A DNA stretch of 64,000 bases from Pseudomonas sp. RIT-PI-q (GCF_001297125.1 NZ_LHPC01000007.1:186001-250000), one strand, 5' to 3'. Shown: positions 30,763-41,431, numbered from the stretch's first letter. Notes: generated from the sequence alone by a model not told the origin. Numbers and translations are program-made.

Positions 30763-32108
30763 TGCAGCGCCTCGGCGAGTTTGCCGTGCAGGCCGCCGAA
30801 GCCGCCATTGCTCATGATCACCACATGAGTGCCGGGTTGAGCCTGGCTTTTCACGCGTTCGATGATGCCTTCCAGCGAGTCGCTGACAATCGACGGCACC
30901 GTGCACAACGCGGCGGTAGCGCCCAGGTCCCAGCCAAGGTTGGCTGGCGCATACCAGATCACTTGATCGGCATCGACCACGCTTTCCGGCAAGCCGTCAC
31001 GGTGTGCGCCGAGCTTCATCGAATTGGAGCGCGGCTCGATGATCGCAATCAACGGCGAATCGCCGATCCGCTTGCGCAAACCGTCGAGGGTGGTGGCGAT
31101 GGCGGTCGGGTGGTGAGCGAAGTCGTCGTAAATGGTGATGCCGCGAACTTCCGCGACCTTCTCCATCCGCCGTTTCACGCTTTTGAACGCGCTCAATGCA
31201 GCAATGCCCATGGCTGGCACCACACCGACGTGGCGCGCCGCCGCCAAGGTGGCCAGGGCGTTGGCGACGTTGTGCTGGCCGGTCATGTCCCACTCGACCA
31301 CGCCTTGGGCTACGCCTTCGAACATCACTTCGAATTTCGAACCGTCTTCGCTCAGCAGCTTGACCTGCCACTGGCCACCGGCACCGGTGGTTTGCACCGG
31401 GGTCCAGCAGCCCATCTCAATGACGCGCTGCAAGGCCGGCTCAGTGGTCGGATGGATCACCAGGCCTTCGCTCGGGATAGTGCGCACCAAATGGTGGAAC
31501 TGCCGCTCGATGGATGGCAGATCGGGGAAGATGTCGGCATGATCGTACTCCAGGTTGTTCAGGATCGCCGTGCGCGGGCGGTAGTGAACGAACTTGGAGC
31601 GCTTGTCGAAGAAGGCGCTGTCGTACTCGTCGGCTTCGATCACGAAGAACGGTGTGCCACCAAGGCGCGCCGACACCGAGAAGTTCTGTGGCACGCCGCC
31701 GATCAGGAAACCCGGGCTCATGCCCGCGTGCTCCAGCACCCAGGCAAGCATGCTGCTGGTGGTGGTCTTGCCGTGAGTACCGGCGACAGCAAGCACCCAG
31801 CGACCTTGCAGCACGTGATCCGCTAGCCATTGCGGGCCGGAGACGTACGGCAGGCCTTTGTTCAACACGTATTCAACGGCGGGGTTGCCGCGCGACATGG
31901 CGTTGCCGATCACCACCAGGTCGGGTGCCGGATCAAGCTGCGCCGGGTCATAGCCTTGGGTCAACTGAATGCCCTGAGCCTCAAGCTGAGTGCTCATGGG
32001 CGGATAGACGTTGGCATCGGAGCCCGTCACGTGATGGCCCAGCTCTTTGGCCAGAACCGCCATCGAACCCATGAAAGTGCCGCAGATACCAAGAATATGA
32101 ATGTGCAT
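30759..32108 (-). CDS. mpl: UDP-N-acetylmuramate:L-alanyl-gamma-D-glutamyl-meso-diaminopimelate ligase
   Basis: Reuses the murein tripeptide released during wall turnover by ligating it to UDP-MurNAc. 449 aa from ATG 32108. Mur-ligase motifs: N-terminal nucleotide site [17 protein letters not shown] loop [32 protein letters not shown], and the C-terminal [11 protein letters not shown]. Works in the same recycling route as LdcA and the lytic transglycosylases of this window. A REPIN lies upstream. Confidence 0.97.
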   Translation of the reverse strand: MHIHILGICGTFMGSMAVLAKELGHHVTGSDANVYPPMSTQLEAQGIQLTQGYDPAQLDPAPDLVVIGNAMSRGNPAVEYVLNKGLPYVSGPQWLADHVLQGRWVLAVAGTHGKTTTSSMLAWVLEHAGMSPGFLIGGVPQNFSVSARLGGTPFFVIEADEYDSAFFDKRSKFVHYRPRTAILNNLEYDHADIFPDLPSIERQFHHLVRTIPSEGLVIHPTTEPALQRVIEMGCWTPVQTTGAGGQWQVKLLSEDGSKFEVMFEGVAQGVVEWDMTGQHNVANALATLAAARHVGVVPAMGIAALSAFKSVKRRMEKVAEVRGITIYDDFAHHPTAIATTLDGLRKRIGDSPLIAIIEPRSNSMKLGAHRDGLPESVVDADQVIWYAPANLGWDLGATAALCTVPSIVSDSLEGIIERVKSQAQPGTHVVIMSNGGFGGLHGKLAEALQ

Positions 32109-32186
32109 AGTCGACCTCGTAAAACATGGCCGCAGGTTAGCGTAGGGTGGGGAAATTCGCACCTTGTGTTTCGATCACACTGACGC

Positions 32187-32252
32187 CATCGCGGGCAAGC
32201 CCGCTCCCACAAAGACGGCGCAAACCCTGTGGGAGCGGGCTTGCCCGCGATT
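32187..32252. repeat. REPIN, 'gtgggagcgggcttgcccgcg' class, short spacer
   Basis: Two inverted 25-bp arms with only ~17 bp between them, in the gap between the 3' end of the sigma-54 regulator gene and the 5' side of mpl. Confidence 0.88.
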
Positions 32253-32266
32253 GGTCGCGACGCGGT

Positions 32267-34180
32267 CTACCGGGCGATACCGTGTTTACGCAGCTTGCGA
32301 TAAAGCGTATTGCGGCTGACCCCCCACTGTTCAGCCGTATGCGTCATATGCCAGCGCGTCTGCTCCAGCGCATTCAACAACGCCAACCGCTCGGCGTCAT
32401 CCAGTGGGTACTCGGACGCCTCTTCAACCGGCAGCGCCACCGCCGGCCGAGCCTGACGGATCATCGCTGGCAAATCCTCCAGCCCGATCCGTCCACCGTC
32501 ACACAGCGCCGCCAACGCCCGCAGCACATGGCGCAACTGCCGACCGTCCCCCGGCCAGGCGAAACCGAGCAAGGCCTGGCGCGCCGGCCCGTCGATCAGC
32601 ACCGTTTCCCCGCCTGCCTCCTCGGCCAGCAAAAAGTCGAGCAACTGCGATTTATCCGTGCGATCACGCAGCGCCGGCAAGGCGACTTCCAGCCCATTGA
32701 GCCGGTAATACAAATCCTCGCGGAAGCTGCCGTCCTGCACCCGTTCCAGCAAATTCCGGTGCGTCGCGCTGATAATTCGTACGTTGACCGCCTCCGGCTC
32801 GCCACCGATCGGCACTACCTGCCGATCTTCCAGCACCCGGAGCAGCCGCGTCTGCAAGGCCAGGGGCATGTCGCCGATTTCGTCGAGGAACAAGGTGCCG
32901 CCATCCGCCTGCTGCAACTTGCCGCGCATCCCTTCCTTGCGCGCGCCGGTGAAGCTGCCGCCGCGATAGCCGAACAGCTCGCTCTCGATCAGGCTTTCCG
33001 GGATAGCCGCGCAATTAAGGGCAACGAAGGCTTTTTCCGCACGCTGGCTGGCCTGGTGCACAGCTTTGGCGAAGGCCTCTTTGCCGGACCCGGTTTCGCC
33101 GTTGATCAGCAGCGGCACGTCGCGCTCGAAAACCCGCAGGGATTTGCGGAAATCTTCCTGCAACGCCGTGTCGCCCAGGCAAATGCCGGACAGGCGCGAA
33201 CGCTCGGCAATCACCGGACTTTGCACCACCGGCACCGGAATGCTGCGCGACTGCCCACGCAACACCGCAAACAGACTCCGACCGTCGCGGGTGCGCAGCG
33301 GCCAACTGGCGCTGGCGTTCACGCTCGCACGGCCGAGCAGTTCATCCAGCGAGCAATCGAAAAACGCCTCCACCGGTTTGCCCAGCAGCCCGCCGCGAAT
33401 ATGCCCCAGCAGGTTCAGCGCGCTCTGGTTGACCGCACAGATGCGCCCTTCTCCGTCGAACGCCAGCAGCCCTTCACTGAACAGCCCGACGGATTCGGCC
33501 TGCAAGTGAAAACGCAGTAACCATTGATTGTCGAAGTAACGCAGGAAATAGCAGCTCTCGATCATCTTCGCCGACAGATTGACCAGCGCCATGGTGTGGA
33601 ACTGGCTCTGACGCGATACCTCATGCCGCGCCGAAGACACGTCGAGCACCGCCAGCAGTTCGCCGTGCGGGTCGAACACCGGGCTTGCCGAGCAGGTCAG
33701 GCCGGTGTGGCGGCCGCGAAAGTGTTCGTCCTGATGGATAGTCAGCGACTGCCGTTCCACCAGGCAGGTGCCGATGCCGTTGGTGCCCTCGCAGGCTTCG
33801 CTCCAGTCGGCGCCGAGCCAGAGGCCGGCACGCTCGAAGATCTTGCGTTCGGCGGGGGCGGTGACGCAGTTGAGGATCACCCCGCGCGCGTCGGTCAGCA
33901 GCACCGCGTGGCCGGCGCCAGAGAGTTGCTGATGCAGACTGGTCATTTCGTTGCCGGCGATGTGCAGCACTTGCTGCAAGCGTTCGCGGCTTTCCAGCAC
34001 GCGGCCGTGCTCCAGCACCGTCGGCGCCATGGTCAAGGCCGGGTCGAGGTGATAGTCCTCAAGACAGCGCAGCCATGAACGGGCAATCGACGGATCGCTG
34101 CCGGGACCCTGCAGGTGCGATTTACCCTGGGTCACGGTCAGCACTTGCTGGGCATGGCGACTCAAATGATTGTCGTGCAT
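32267..34180 (-). CDS. eatR: Sigma-54-dependent activator of ethanolamine genes (AcoR/EatR-type)
   Basis: 637 aa. N-terminal GAF-like sensor region (~60-200), a PAS-type segment (~230-300), a sigma-54 AAA+ domain (~325-555) and a Fis-type HTH at the C-terminus ([19 protein letters not shown]). Walker A is [10 protein letters not shown] and Walker B is [11 protein letters not shown]. The sigma-54 contact loop reads GSFTGA instead of the usual GAFTGA. It is divergent from exaC-eutH-eutBC and there is a sigma-54 promoter in between. The PAO1 gene in this place, PA4021/EatR, activates ethanolamine catabolism with RpoN (from memory). Ethanolamine sensing here is inferred by position. Confidence 0.88.
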   Translation of the reverse strand: MHDNHLSRHAQQVLTVTQGKSHLQGPGSDPSIARSWLRCLEDYHLDPALTMAPTVLEHGRVLESRERLQQVLHIAGNEMTSLHQQLSGAGHAVLLTDARGVILNCVTAPAERKIFERAGLWLGADWSEACEGTNGIGTCLVERQSLTIHQDEHFRGRHTGLTCSASPVFDPHGELLAVLDVSSARHEVSRQSQFHTMALVNLSAKMIESCYFLRYFDNQWLLRFHLQAESVGLFSEGLLAFDGEGRICAVNQSALNLLGHIRGGLLGKPVEAFFDCSLDELLGRASVNASASWPLRTRDGRSLFAVLRGQSRSIPVPVVQSPVIAERSRLSGICLGDTALQEDFRKSLRVFERDVPLLINGETGSGKEAFAKAVHQASQRAEKAFVALNCAAIPESLIESELFGYRGGSFTGARKEGMRGKLQQADGGTLFLDEIGDMPLALQTRLLRVLEDRQVVPIGGEPEAVNVRIISATHRNLLERVQDGSFREDLYYRLNGLEVALPALRDRTDKSQLLDFLLAEEAGGETVLIDGPARQALLGFAWPGDGRQLRHVLRALAALCDGGRIGLEDLPAMIRQARPAVALPVEEASEYPLDDAERLALLNALEQTRWHMTHTAEQWGVSRNTLYRKLRKHGIAR

Positions 34181-34212
34181 TTCTTATTTTTCTCCCCGAG
34201 CGGTTTTCACCG

Positions 34213-34321
34213 CCCCTGTAGGAGCTGTCGAGTGAAACGAGGCTGCGATCTTTTGATCTTGTTCCTGAAAAGCAAAATCAAAAGATCGCAGCCTCGTTTC
34301 ACTCGACAGCTCCTACAGGGG
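34213..34321. repeat. REPIN, 'ctcgtttcactcgacagctcctac' class, between eatR and exaC
   Basis: Same arm sequence as 7955-8051 (GAGCTGTCGAGTGAAACGAG) in a longer inverted pair with AAAAGATC/GATCTTTT inside. It lies between the eatR start and the exaC control region, so it may insulate the two divergent promoters. Confidence 0.88.
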
Positions 34322-34349
34322 TTGTGCCGAGCATCCTCCACGTCAGCGC

Positions 34350-34425
34350 GCATTGCAATGCTGGCAAGACCGACCAGTCACAGGTTGTGCCACAAGCGGT
34401 ACAAACTGTCACCCAAGCTGTACCG
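34350..34425 (+). promoter_or_regulatory. Candidate activator-binding sites for the exaC promoter
   Basis: Three palindromes cluster 75-150 bp upstream of the sigma-54 promoter: GCATTGCAATGC at 34350-34361 (perfect), TTGTG-C-CACAA at 34385-34395, and CGGTACA (34397-34403) with its inverted copy TGTACCG (34419-34425). This is the usual distance for enhancer sites of a sigma-54 activator; which one EatR binds cannot be told from the sequence. Confidence 0.5.
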
Positions 34426-34499
34426 GAAGCGTCACAGGCGCCGCCCGCCTGTCCGACAAAAATCGCGCAAGGCCTTGATTTGCCTGACCTGCAAGGCAG

Positions 34500-34515
34500 T
34501 GGCCCGACCTTTGCT
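34500..34515 (+). promoter_or_regulatory. Sigma-54 promoter of exaC
   Basis: TGGCCCGACCTTTGCT: GG at 34501-34502 and GC at 34513-34514 with exactly 10 bp between, close to the consensus TGGCAC-N5-TTGC. It lies 65 bp before the exaC start and divergent from a sigma-54 activator gene. Confidence 0.82.
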
Positions 34516-34579
34516 CTACGCTTATAGCAAGCGCACATGCGCTCTCCCTTATAAGCACAAAAGCCAAGGAGAAATCACT

Positions 34580-36100
34580 ATGCGTTACGCTCACCCCGGT
34601 ACTGAAGGCGCTATCGTTTCGTTCAAGAGCAAATACGGTAACTACATCGGCGGCGAGTTCGTCGCGCCTGTCAAAGGTCAGTACTTCACCAATACTTCGC
34701 CAGTGAATGGCCAACCGATTGCCGAATTCCCCCGTTCCACGGCCGAAGACATCGACAAGGCCCTGGACGCGGCCCATGCCGCCGCCGATGCCTGGGGCGC
34801 CACGTCCGTCCAGGCGCGCTCGCTGGTGCTGCTGAAAATCGCCGACCGCATCGAACAGAACCTGGAAGTCCTGGCGATCACCGAATCCTGGGACAACGGC
34901 AAAGCCGTGCGTGAAACCCTCAACGCCGACATCCCGCTGGCGGCCGACCATTTCCGCTACTTCGCCGGCTGCATCCGCGCCCAGGAAGGCAGCGCGGCCG
35001 AGATCGACGGCAACACCGTGGCCTATCACATCCATGAACCGCTGGGCGTGGTCGGGCAGATCATCCCGTGGAACTTCCCGATCCTGATGGCCGCGTGGAA
35101 ACTCGCTCCGGCCCTGGCCGCCGGTAACTGCGTGGTGCTCAAACCGGCCGAGCAAACCCCGCTGGGCATTACCGTGCTGATGGAGCTGATCGGCGACCTG
35201 CTGCCACCCGGCGTATTGAACGTGGTGCAAGGCTTCGGCAAAGAAGCCGGCGAAGCCCTCGCCACCAGCAAACGCATCGCCAAGATCGCCTTCACCGGCT
35301 CGACCCCGGTCGGCTCGCACATCATGAAATGCGCCGCCGAAAACATCATTCCGTCCACCGTGGAGCTGGGTGGCAAGTCGCCGAACATCTTCTTCGCCGA
35401 CATCATGCAAGCCGAAGAAACCTTCATCGAAAAAGCCGCCGAAGGCCTGGTGCTGGCGTTCTTCAACCAGGGCGAAGTCTGCACCTGCCCATCCCGCGCG
35501 CTGGTGCAGGAATCGATCTATGACGACTTCATGAAAGTGGTGATGAAGAAAGTCCTGTCGATCAAACGTGGCGACCCGCTGGACACCGACACCATGGTCG
35601 GCGCCCAGGCGTCCGAGCAGCAATTCGACAAAATCCTTTCGTACCTGGAAATCGCCAAGGGCGAAGGCGCCGAGCTGCTGACCGGCGGCAAGGTGGAAAA
35701 ACTCGAGGGCAACCTGGCGACCGGGTATTACATCCAGCCGACCCTGCTCAAGGGCACCAACAAAATGCGCGTGTTCCAGGAAGAAATCTTTGGCCCGGTG
35801 GTGAGCATCACCACCTTCAAGGACGAAGCCGAAGCCCTGGCCATCGCCAACGACACCGAGTTCGGCCTGGGTGCCGGCCTGTGGACCCGCGACATCAACC
35901 GCGCCTACCGCATGGGCCGCGCCATCAAGGCCGGTCGCGTGTGGACCAACTGCTACCACCTGTACCCGGCGCATGCCGCGTTCGGCGGTTACAAGAAGTC
36001 CGGCGTCGGCCGTGAAACCCACAAGATGATGCTTGATCACTATCAGCAGACCAAAAACCTGCTGGTGAGCTACGACATCAATCCACTGGGCTTCTTCTGA
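34580..36100 (+). CDS. exaC: NAD-dependent acetaldehyde dehydrogenase ExaC
   Basis: Oxidises aldehydes to acids; in this setting the acetaldehyde released from ethanolamine. 506 aa from the ATG at 34580, which has AAGGAG upstream; a longer frame begins in the promoter region and is rejected. Catalytic Cys301 in FNQGEVCTC and the general-base Glu in [11 protein letters not shown] are visible, with IIPWNFPI and FTGSTPVG of the NAD site. Preceded by a sigma-54 promoter. Followed by a very stable hairpin, then eutH. Confidence 0.93.
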   Translation: MRYAHPGTEGAIVSFKSKYGNYIGGEFVAPVKGQYFTNTSPVNGQPIAEFPRSTAEDIDKALDAAHAAADAWGATSVQARSLVLLKIADRIEQNLEVLAITESWDNGKAVRETLNADIPLAADHFRYFAGCIRAQEGSAAEIDGNTVAYHIHEPLGVVGQIIPWNFPILMAAWKLAPALAAGNCVVLKPAEQTPLGITVLMELIGDLLPPGVLNVVQGFGKEAGEALATSKRIAKIAFTGSTPVGSHIMKCAAENIIPSTVELGGKSPNIFFADIMQAEETFIEKAAEGLVLAFFNQGEVCTCPSRALVQESIYDDFMKVVMKKVLSIKRGDPLDTDTMVGAQASEQQFDKILSYLEIAKGEGAELLTGGKVEKLEGNLATGYYIQPTLLKGTNKMRVFQEEIFGPVVSITTFKDEAEALAIANDTEFGLGAGLWTRDINRAYRMGRAIKAGRVWTNCYHLYPAHAAFGGYKKSGVGRETHKMMLDHYQQTKNLLVSYDINPLGFF

Positions 36101-36105
36101 TCGTT

Positions 36106-36133
36106 CCTCCCGGCGACTTCGGTCGCCGGGAGG
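36106..36133 (+). other. Very stable hairpin after exaC (12-bp stem, TTCG loop)
   Basis: CCTCCCGGCGAC and GTCGCCGGGAGG around a TTCG tetraloop, 5 bp after the exaC stop. No T-run follows, so it may be an mRNA-stabilising or partial-termination hairpin that makes exaC more abundant than eutHBC. Confidence 0.7.
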
Positions 36134-36289
36134 CGCTTCACTATCAGTTTCCCCTACTTTTTTCGCATCGGATTCGGCGCCCACCAGCAGCCGAATGCAT
36201 TGCAGCAACCGCAAATCCCCAAACGGCACTGCGCCCGTCGTGCACGCAGCGTCCGCGCATAAAAAAACAACAATAAGGAAGCACAACGC

Positions 36290-37570
36290 ATGGATCAGAT
36301 CGGCAATTACGTGCTCTATCTCATCATGCTCTGCGCCGTACTCGGCGCCTTCGCGGCGATCTACAACAGCGATGAAGGGCTTGGTAAAGAATTCATGGAA
36401 GGCATCCACGCCACGGGCCACATCTTCGTGCCGGCGGCGGGCATCATGGCTTCCATCCCCTACCTGACGGTGGTCATCGAAAAAGCCTTCGGTCCGTTCT
36501 TCAGCTCCCTGGGCGCCGACCCGGCCCTGGCGGCGACCATGATCATCGCCTCGGACATGGGCGGCTATCACCTGGCCTCGGCGCTGGCCGCTAGCAAAGA
36601 AGCGCTGGTGATGGCGCTGATCACCGGTTTCATGGGCGGTGCGACCATCGTGTTCTCGATCCCCATGGGCCTGGCGATGCTCGACAAGCGCGACCACAAA
36701 TACATGGCCCTGGGCATCATGTCGGGCATTTTGACCATCCCGCTGGGTGTGTTGATCGCCAGTGTCATCCTCGCCTTCAGTAATCCGCTGGTACGGGATC
36801 TGGTGTCGACCAACGGCGAAGCCACCTATCAATTGGCCCTGGGCCTGGGCAGCATCTTCGCCAACCTGCTGCCGATCCTGATCTTCGTCGTGGGCCTGGC
36901 TTTGGGGCTACGGTTCTTGCCCGACCTGATGATCAAGGGTTTCATCATCTTCGGCCGTACGATGGACGCGGCTATCAAACTGGTGCTGGTGTTCTCCATC
37001 GTCGAGTACTTCACCGGCGTGTTCACAGTGGTGTTCGGCAGCTGGGGCTTCCACCCGATCATCGCGGACGCCGAAGACCAGACCCGAGCCCTGGAAACGG
37101 CCGGCTACATCGGCATTATGCTGGCCGGTGCGTTCCCGATGGTTTACCTGCTGCGCAAATACCTGGGTAAACCGCTGGAAAGCCTGGGCAGCAAAATCGG
37201 CCTGAGCGCTGTCGGCAGTGCCGGCATGCTGGCGACAATCGCCAACATCCTGGCCATGTTCCGTCTGGTGCGGTTCATGCCACCCAAAGACAAAGTGATC
37301 AACATCGCCTTCGGCGTTTGCGCCGCGTTCCTGCTGGGCGATCACCTGTCGTTCACCGCGAACTTCCAGCCCACCATCATCCTGCCGGTGCTGATTGGCA
37401 AGATAAGTGCAGGTTTCATTGCCGTGGGCCTGGCGTATTGGCTGTCGGTGCCCAAGGCCTTGCAACTGGAAGCGCAGGATCGCGCCGCCGGGATCATCGC
37501 CGAGGGCGAATACCTCGGCCTTCCGCTGCCCGAGTCCCTTGCGCCGAACGGCATCAAGGTGACGGCCTGA
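36290..37570 (+). CDS. eutH: Ethanolamine permease EutH family
   Basis: 426 aa with about ten membrane segments. Strong resemblance to enterobacterial EutH: ADPALAATMIIASDMGGYHLA, MGGATIVFSIPMGLAMLDKRDHKYMALGIMSGILTIPLG, and INIAFGVCAAFLLGDHLSF. It should bring ethanolamine through the inner membrane. TAAGGAAG precedes the ATG. In PAO1 the transporter in this operon is the unrelated amino-acid-permease-like Eat (from memory), so a different transporter family occupies the same slot here. No eut microcompartment genes are present. Confidence 0.9.
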   Translation: MDQIGNYVLYLIMLCAVLGAFAAIYNSDEGLGKEFMEGIHATGHIFVPAAGIMASIPYLTVVIEKAFGPFFSSLGADPALAATMIIASDMGGYHLASALAASKEALVMALITGFMGGATIVFSIPMGLAMLDKRDHKYMALGIMSGILTIPLGVLIASVILAFSNPLVRDLVSTNGEATYQLALGLGSIFANLLPILIFVVGLALGLRFLPDLMIKGFIIFGRTMDAAIKLVLVFSIVEYFTGVFTVVFGSWGFHPIIADAEDQTRALETAGYIGIMLAGAFPMVYLLRKYLGKPLESLGSKIGLSAVGSAGMLATIANILAMFRLVRFMPPKDKVINIAFGVCAAFLLGDHLSFTANFQPTIILPVLIGKISAGFIAVGLAYWLSVPKALQLEAQDRAAGIIAEGEYLGLPLPESLAPNGIKVTA

Positions 37571-37668
37571 GTGTGCTGCATTGAAGTGCGCTGATCACAC
37601 AGGGCATGGCATTCTGAGGAATCGCCAGCACTGGGCAGCGCACCTTCCTATTTGAAACGGAGACAGAA

Positions 37669-39063
37669 ATGGCACGTTTTTCACATACCGTCGGTGGCCA
37701 GAACTACTGCTTCGACGATCTCAAGGAAGTCTTGGCCAAGGCCAGTCCGGCGCGCTCCGGAGACTTCCTGGCCGGTGTCGCGGCGCAGAACGACGGCGAA
37801 CGGGTGGCCGCACAGATGGCCCTGGCTGACATCCCACTGACTCATTTCCTACAAGAAGTGCTGATTCCTTACGAGACCGATGAAGTCACCCGACTGATCA
37901 TCGACACTCACGACCTGCAAGCCTTTGCCGTCGTCAGCCACCTCACCGTCGGCGGTTTCCGCGACTGGCTGCTCAGCGATGCAGCTGATGAACACAGCCT
38001 GCGTGCCCTCGCCCCCGGACTGACACCGGAAATGGTCGCCGCCGTGTCGAAGATCATGCGCGTGCAGGATCTGGTGCTGGTGGCGCAAAAAATCCGCGTG
38101 GTCACCAAATTTCGCGGCACGCTGGGCCTGCGCGGCCGACTGTCTACACGCCTGCAACCCAACCACCCCACCGATCAGCCGGCCGGTATCGCCGCGAGCA
38201 TTCTCGATGGCCTGATGTACGGCAATGGCGACGCGATGATCGGCATCAACCCGGCCACCGACAGCATCGCTTCGATCTGCGCGATGCTGGAAATGCTCGA
38301 CGCGATCATCCAGCGCTACGAAATTCCTACCCAGGCCTGCGTGCTGACCCACGTCACTACGTCCATCGAGGCGATCAATCGCGGCGTTCCGCTGGACCTG
38401 GTGTTCCAGTCGATCGCAGGCACCGAAGCGGCCAATGCCAGTTTCGGCATCAACCTGAACGTGCTGCAGGAAGGTTACGACGCCGGTTTGAGCCTGAATC
38501 GCGGCACCCTGGGGCAGAACCTGATGTATTTCGAGACCGGTCAGGGCAGCGCGCTGTCAGCCAACGCCCACCACGGCCTCGATCAACAGACCTGCGAGAC
38601 TCGCGCCTACGCCGTGGCGCGCCATTTCAAGCCGTTCCTGGTGAACACCGTCGTAGGATTTATCGGCCCGGAATACCTCTACAACGGTAAACAGATCATC
38701 GGCGCCGGGCTCGAAGACCACTTCTGCGGCAAGTTGCTGGGCGTGCCGATGGGCTGCGACATCTGCTACACCAACCACGCCGAAGCCGACCAGGACGACA
38801 TGGACACCTTGCTGACCCTGCTGGGCGTGGCCGGGATCAACTTCATCATGGGCATTCCCGGCTCCGACGACATCATGCTCAATTACCAGACCACTTCGTT
38901 CCACGACGCCCTTTACGCCCGTCAGACCCTGGGCCTGAAACCGGCGCCAGAGTTTGAACAATGGCTGGCCAAAATGGGCATCTTTACCCAGGCCGATGGC
39001 AAAGTTCACTTCGGTAACAGCCTGCCACCGGCCTTCCGCCAAGCCATGGCGCAACTGGGATGA
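37669..39063 (+). CDS. eutB: Ethanolamine ammonia-lyase large subunit
   Basis: Catalytic TIM-barrel subunit of the adenosylcobalamin-dependent enzyme that turns ethanolamine into acetaldehyde and ammonia. 464 aa, normal length. Recognisable stretches: [63 protein letters not shown] and [25 protein letters not shown] before the ATG. It overlaps eutC by 4 bp. Confidence 0.97.
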   Translation: MARFSHTVGGQNYCFDDLKEVLAKASPARSGDFLAGVAAQNDGERVAAQMALADIPLTHFLQEVLIPYETDEVTRLIIDTHDLQAFAVVSHLTVGGFRDWLLSDAADEHSLRALAPGLTPEMVAAVSKIMRVQDLVLVAQKIRVVTKFRGTLGLRGRLSTRLQPNHPTDQPAGIAASILDGLMYGNGDAMIGINPATDSIASICAMLEMLDAIIQRYEIPTQACVLTHVTTSIEAINRGVPLDLVFQSIAGTEAANASFGINLNVLQEGYDAGLSLNRGTLGQNLMYFETGQGSALSANAHHGLDQQTCETRAYAVARHFKPFLVNTVVGFIGPEYLYNGKQIIGAGLEDHFCGKLLGVPMGCDICYTNHAEADQDDMDTLLTLLGVAGINFIMGIPGSDDIMLNYQTTSFHDALYARQTLGLKPAPEFEQWLAKMGIFTQADGKVHFGNSLPPAFRQAMAQLG

Positions 39064-39896
39064 GTATTGAGATGGAAAAACCTCCCGTCGATCCGCAGAA
39101 CCCGTTGCTGGAACTGCGCCGTCTGACCCCGGCGCGGATTGCCCTCGGTCGCACGGGCACCAGCATGCCGACCCGTGCGCAACTGGATTTCCAGTACGCC
39201 CATGCCCAGGCACGGGATGCGGTGCACTTGCCGTTCGATCACGCTGGGCTCAGCGCACAATTGGCCGAGGGCGGGCGCGACAGCTTGCTGCTGCACAGCG
39301 CGGCCAAGGATCGGGACAGTTATCTGCAACGCCCCGATTTGGGGCGAAAACTGAGTGATGACTCGGCGCACATCCTGCGCGAGTACGCGCAGACCCATTC
39401 TGGCGGGGTCGATCTGACTATCGTGGTCGCCGATGGCTTGTCGGCACTGGCGGTTCATCGCCATACCCTGCCGTTTCTGGCGCGGATGGAAGAACAGATC
39501 GTGGCTGAAGGCTGGTCTGTCTCACCGGTGGTTCTGGTGGAACAGGGCCGCGTCGCTGTCGCCGACGAGATTGGCGAGTTGCTGGGCGCAAAAATGGTGG
39601 TGATCCTGATCGGCGAACGCCCTGGCCTCAGCTCCCCGGACAGTCTGGGTTTATATTTCACCTACAATCCCAAGGTCGGGCTCACGGATGCGTATCGCAA
39701 TTGCATCTCGAATGTCCGCCTCGAAGGCCTGAGTTATGGCATGGCGGCACACCGTTTGCTTTATTTGATGCGCGAAGCCTGCCGGCGGCAGCTGTCGGGA
39801 GTCAATCTGAAGGACGAAGCCCAGGTTCAGACGCTGGAGTCGGACGCAGGCACGGATTTGAAAGGTAATTTCCTACTGAATCCGCCGAATTCCTGA
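39060..39896 (+). CDS. eutC: Ethanolamine ammonia-lyase small subunit
   Basis: Cobalamin-binding partner of EutB. 278 aa: [36 protein letters not shown] at the start, [43 protein letters not shown], and [13 protein letters not shown]. The ATGA overlap with eutB implies coupled synthesis of the two subunits. No eutA reactivase gene is next to it; none is visible in the window. Confidence 0.96.
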   Translation: MSIEMEKPPVDPQNPLLELRRLTPARIALGRTGTSMPTRAQLDFQYAHAQARDAVHLPFDHAGLSAQLAEGGRDSLLLHSAAKDRDSYLQRPDLGRKLSDDSAHILREYAQTHSGGVDLTIVVADGLSALAVHRHTLPFLARMEEQIVAEGWSVSPVVLVEQGRVAVADEIGELLGAKMVVILIGERPGLSSPDSLGLYFTYNPKVGLTDAYRNCISNVRLEGLSYGMAAHRLLYLMREACRRQLSGVNLKDEAQVQTLESDAGTDLKGNFLLNPPNS

Positions 39897-40008
39897 ACCG
39901 TTTCCGCATTGCGTTTCTGTTCCGGTTTCAGGCAGGATCGATGCACGGACGCCAGGGTTTCCCGTCGCCGTCATCCTGTAAGACAGCCACTTGAAGACGA
40001 GACCAACC

Positions 40009-40470
40009 ATGCGGATTATTCAAGCGACCCTCGAACACCTGGACCTGCTTACCCCGTTGTTCGTCAAATATCGCGAGTTTTATGGCTCCCTGCCGTATCC
40101 GGACTCGTCCCGGGCATTCCTCGAGAAACGCCTGCGGCGCAAGGAGTCAGTGATTTACCTGGCCCTGGCCGATGACGACAGCAACAAACTAATGGGTTTC
40201 TGTCAGTTGTACCCGAGCTTTTCCTCGCTTTCGCTCAAGCGCGTGTGGATTCTCAACGACATTTACGTTGCCGAAGAGGCCCGGCGCCAGCTGGTGGCCG
40301 ACAATCTGATTCGCACCGCGAAGAAAATGGCCAAGGAAACCAATGCCGTGCGCATGCGCGTTTCCACCAGCAGCAACAACGAAGTCGCGCAAAAAACCTA
40401 CGAATCCATCGGGTTCAAGGAAGACACCGAGTTCAAGAACTACGTATTGCCGATCAGCGACGAACTCTGA
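40009..40470 (+). CDS. GNAT-family N-acetyltransferase
   Basis: 153 aa. GNAT fold with LNDIYVAEEARRQLVADNLI (the acetyl-CoA loop, here RRQLVA instead of the standard Q/RxxGxG/A) and TSSNNEVAQKTYESIGFKED near the end. PAO1 also has an acetyltransferase gene after eutC (from memory). Acceptor unknown. Weak ribosome-binding site; the ATG at 40009 is preferred over one 18 bp upstream by alignment with the GNAT core. Confidence 0.85.
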   Translation: MRIIQATLEHLDLLTPLFVKYREFYGSLPYPDSSRAFLEKRLRRKESVIYLALADDDSNKLMGFCQLYPSFSSLSLKRVWILNDIYVAEEARRQLVADNLIRTAKKMAKETNAVRMRVSTSSNNEVAQKTYESIGFKEDTEFKNYVLPISDEL

Positions 40471-40482
40471 CCACACCGCATA

Positions 40483-40586
40483 CCTGTAGGAGCGAGCTCG
40501 CTCGCGATGTTCGCCAACGATAACGCTGCAAACCTGACACCCCGCAGCGTTCTGAAGTGCATTGCGAGCAAGATCGCTCCTACAAG
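40483..40586. repeat. REPIN, 'gtaggagcgagctcgctcgcgat' class
   Basis: CCTGTAGGAGCGAGCTCGCT at the left and an inverted, slightly diverged partner (GCGAGCAAGATCGCTCCTAC) at the right. Same class as 1986-2087. Most of the 298-bp gap between the GNAT and DedA genes is this element plus the DedA promoter. Confidence 0.85.
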
Positions 40587-40661
40587 TAAGGACGCGCCAA
40601 TTGCCGGCCTGATGCGAAATCCCCCGCTACAAACTCGACGCGCTTTTCACGTTTCAGCCCG

Positions 40662-40667
40662 TATAAT
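40662..40667 (+). promoter_or_regulatory. Probable -10 box of the dedA-mtfA operon
   Basis: A perfect TATAAT about 100 bp before the DedA gene. I see no good -35 at 16-18 bp, so the assignment rests on the -10 alone. Confidence 0.4.
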
Positions 40668-40768
40668 GCCGATCTTCCCGGCTTGTAAGAAAAACTACAT
40701 CCATCTGTAGTCTTATATGAAGTCATCCGCACGGCCTGCTGAGTCGGGCCATCACCACAGGTGCCCCC

Positions 40769-41425
40769 ATGGATTTCAACCCGCTCGACCTTATCCTGCA
40801 TCTCGATGTTTACCTCGACTTGCTGGTAAACAACTACGGGCCATGGATCTACGCCATTCTGTTCCTGGTGATCTTCTGCGAAACCGGTCTGGTGGTGATG
40901 CCGTTCCTGCCGGGCGATTCCCTTCTGTTTATCGCGGGCGCCGTAGCGGCCGGCGGCGGTATGGACCCAGTGTTGCTGGGCGGCCTGCTGATGCTGGCGG
41001 CAATTCTCGGCGACAGCACCAACTACGTGATCGGACGAACGGCGGGCGAAAAACTCTTCAGCAACCCGAACTCGAAAATCTTCCGTCGCGACTACCTGCA
41101 GCAAACCCACGACTTCTACGACAAGCATGGCGGCAAAACCGTGACCCTCGCGCGTTTCCTGCCGATCATCCGCACCTTTGCACCGTTCGTCGCTGGTGTG
41201 GGGAAAATGCCTTATCCGCGGTTCTTCGCCTTCAGCGTCCTCGGCACCATCCTGTGGGTCGGTGGCCTGGTGACCCTCGGTTACTTCTTCGGTAACGTAC
41301 CGTTCATCAAGCAAAACCTGTCCTTGCTGGTCGTTGGCATCATCCTGCTGTCGCTGATACCAATGATCATCGGTATCGTCCGCAGCCGCTTCGGCAACGC
41401 CGCTTCCAAAGCCCACCCGCGCTGA
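40769..41425 (+). CDS. DedA-family membrane protein (YqjA/YghB-like)
   Basis: 218 aa, about five to six membrane segments. DedA signatures: FCETGLVVMPFLPGDSLLFIAGAVAA, LGDSTNYVIGRTAG, ARFLPIIRTFAPFVAGVGKM. DedA proteins flip undecaprenyl phosphate or act as proton-dependent transporters needed for membrane potential and drug tolerance. It starts a two-gene unit with mtfA (6-bp gap). It is distinct from the DedA-PAP2 fusion at 23448-24764. Confidence 0.92.
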   Translation: MDFNPLDLILHLDVYLDLLVNNYGPWIYAILFLVIFCETGLVVMPFLPGDSLLFIAGAVAAGGGMDPVLLGGLLMLAAILGDSTNYVIGRTAGEKLFSNPNSKIFRRDYLQQTHDFYDKHGGKTVTLARFLPIIRTFAPFVAGVGKMPYPRFFAFSVLGTILWVGGLVTLGYFFGNVPFIKQNLSLLVVGIILLSLIPMIIGIVRSRFGNAASKAHPR

Positions 41426-41431
41426 TTCACG

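Noticed and set aside
34409..36832. 807-aa minus-strand frame opposite exaC and eutH
   Set aside because: Spans two real genes and a mapped promoter region; shadow frame.
34580..39896. Ethanolamine microcompartment
   Set aside because: No shell proteins (eutS/L/K/M/N), eutA, eutD/E/G or eutJ in the window; the set is the simple exaC-eutH-eutBC type.
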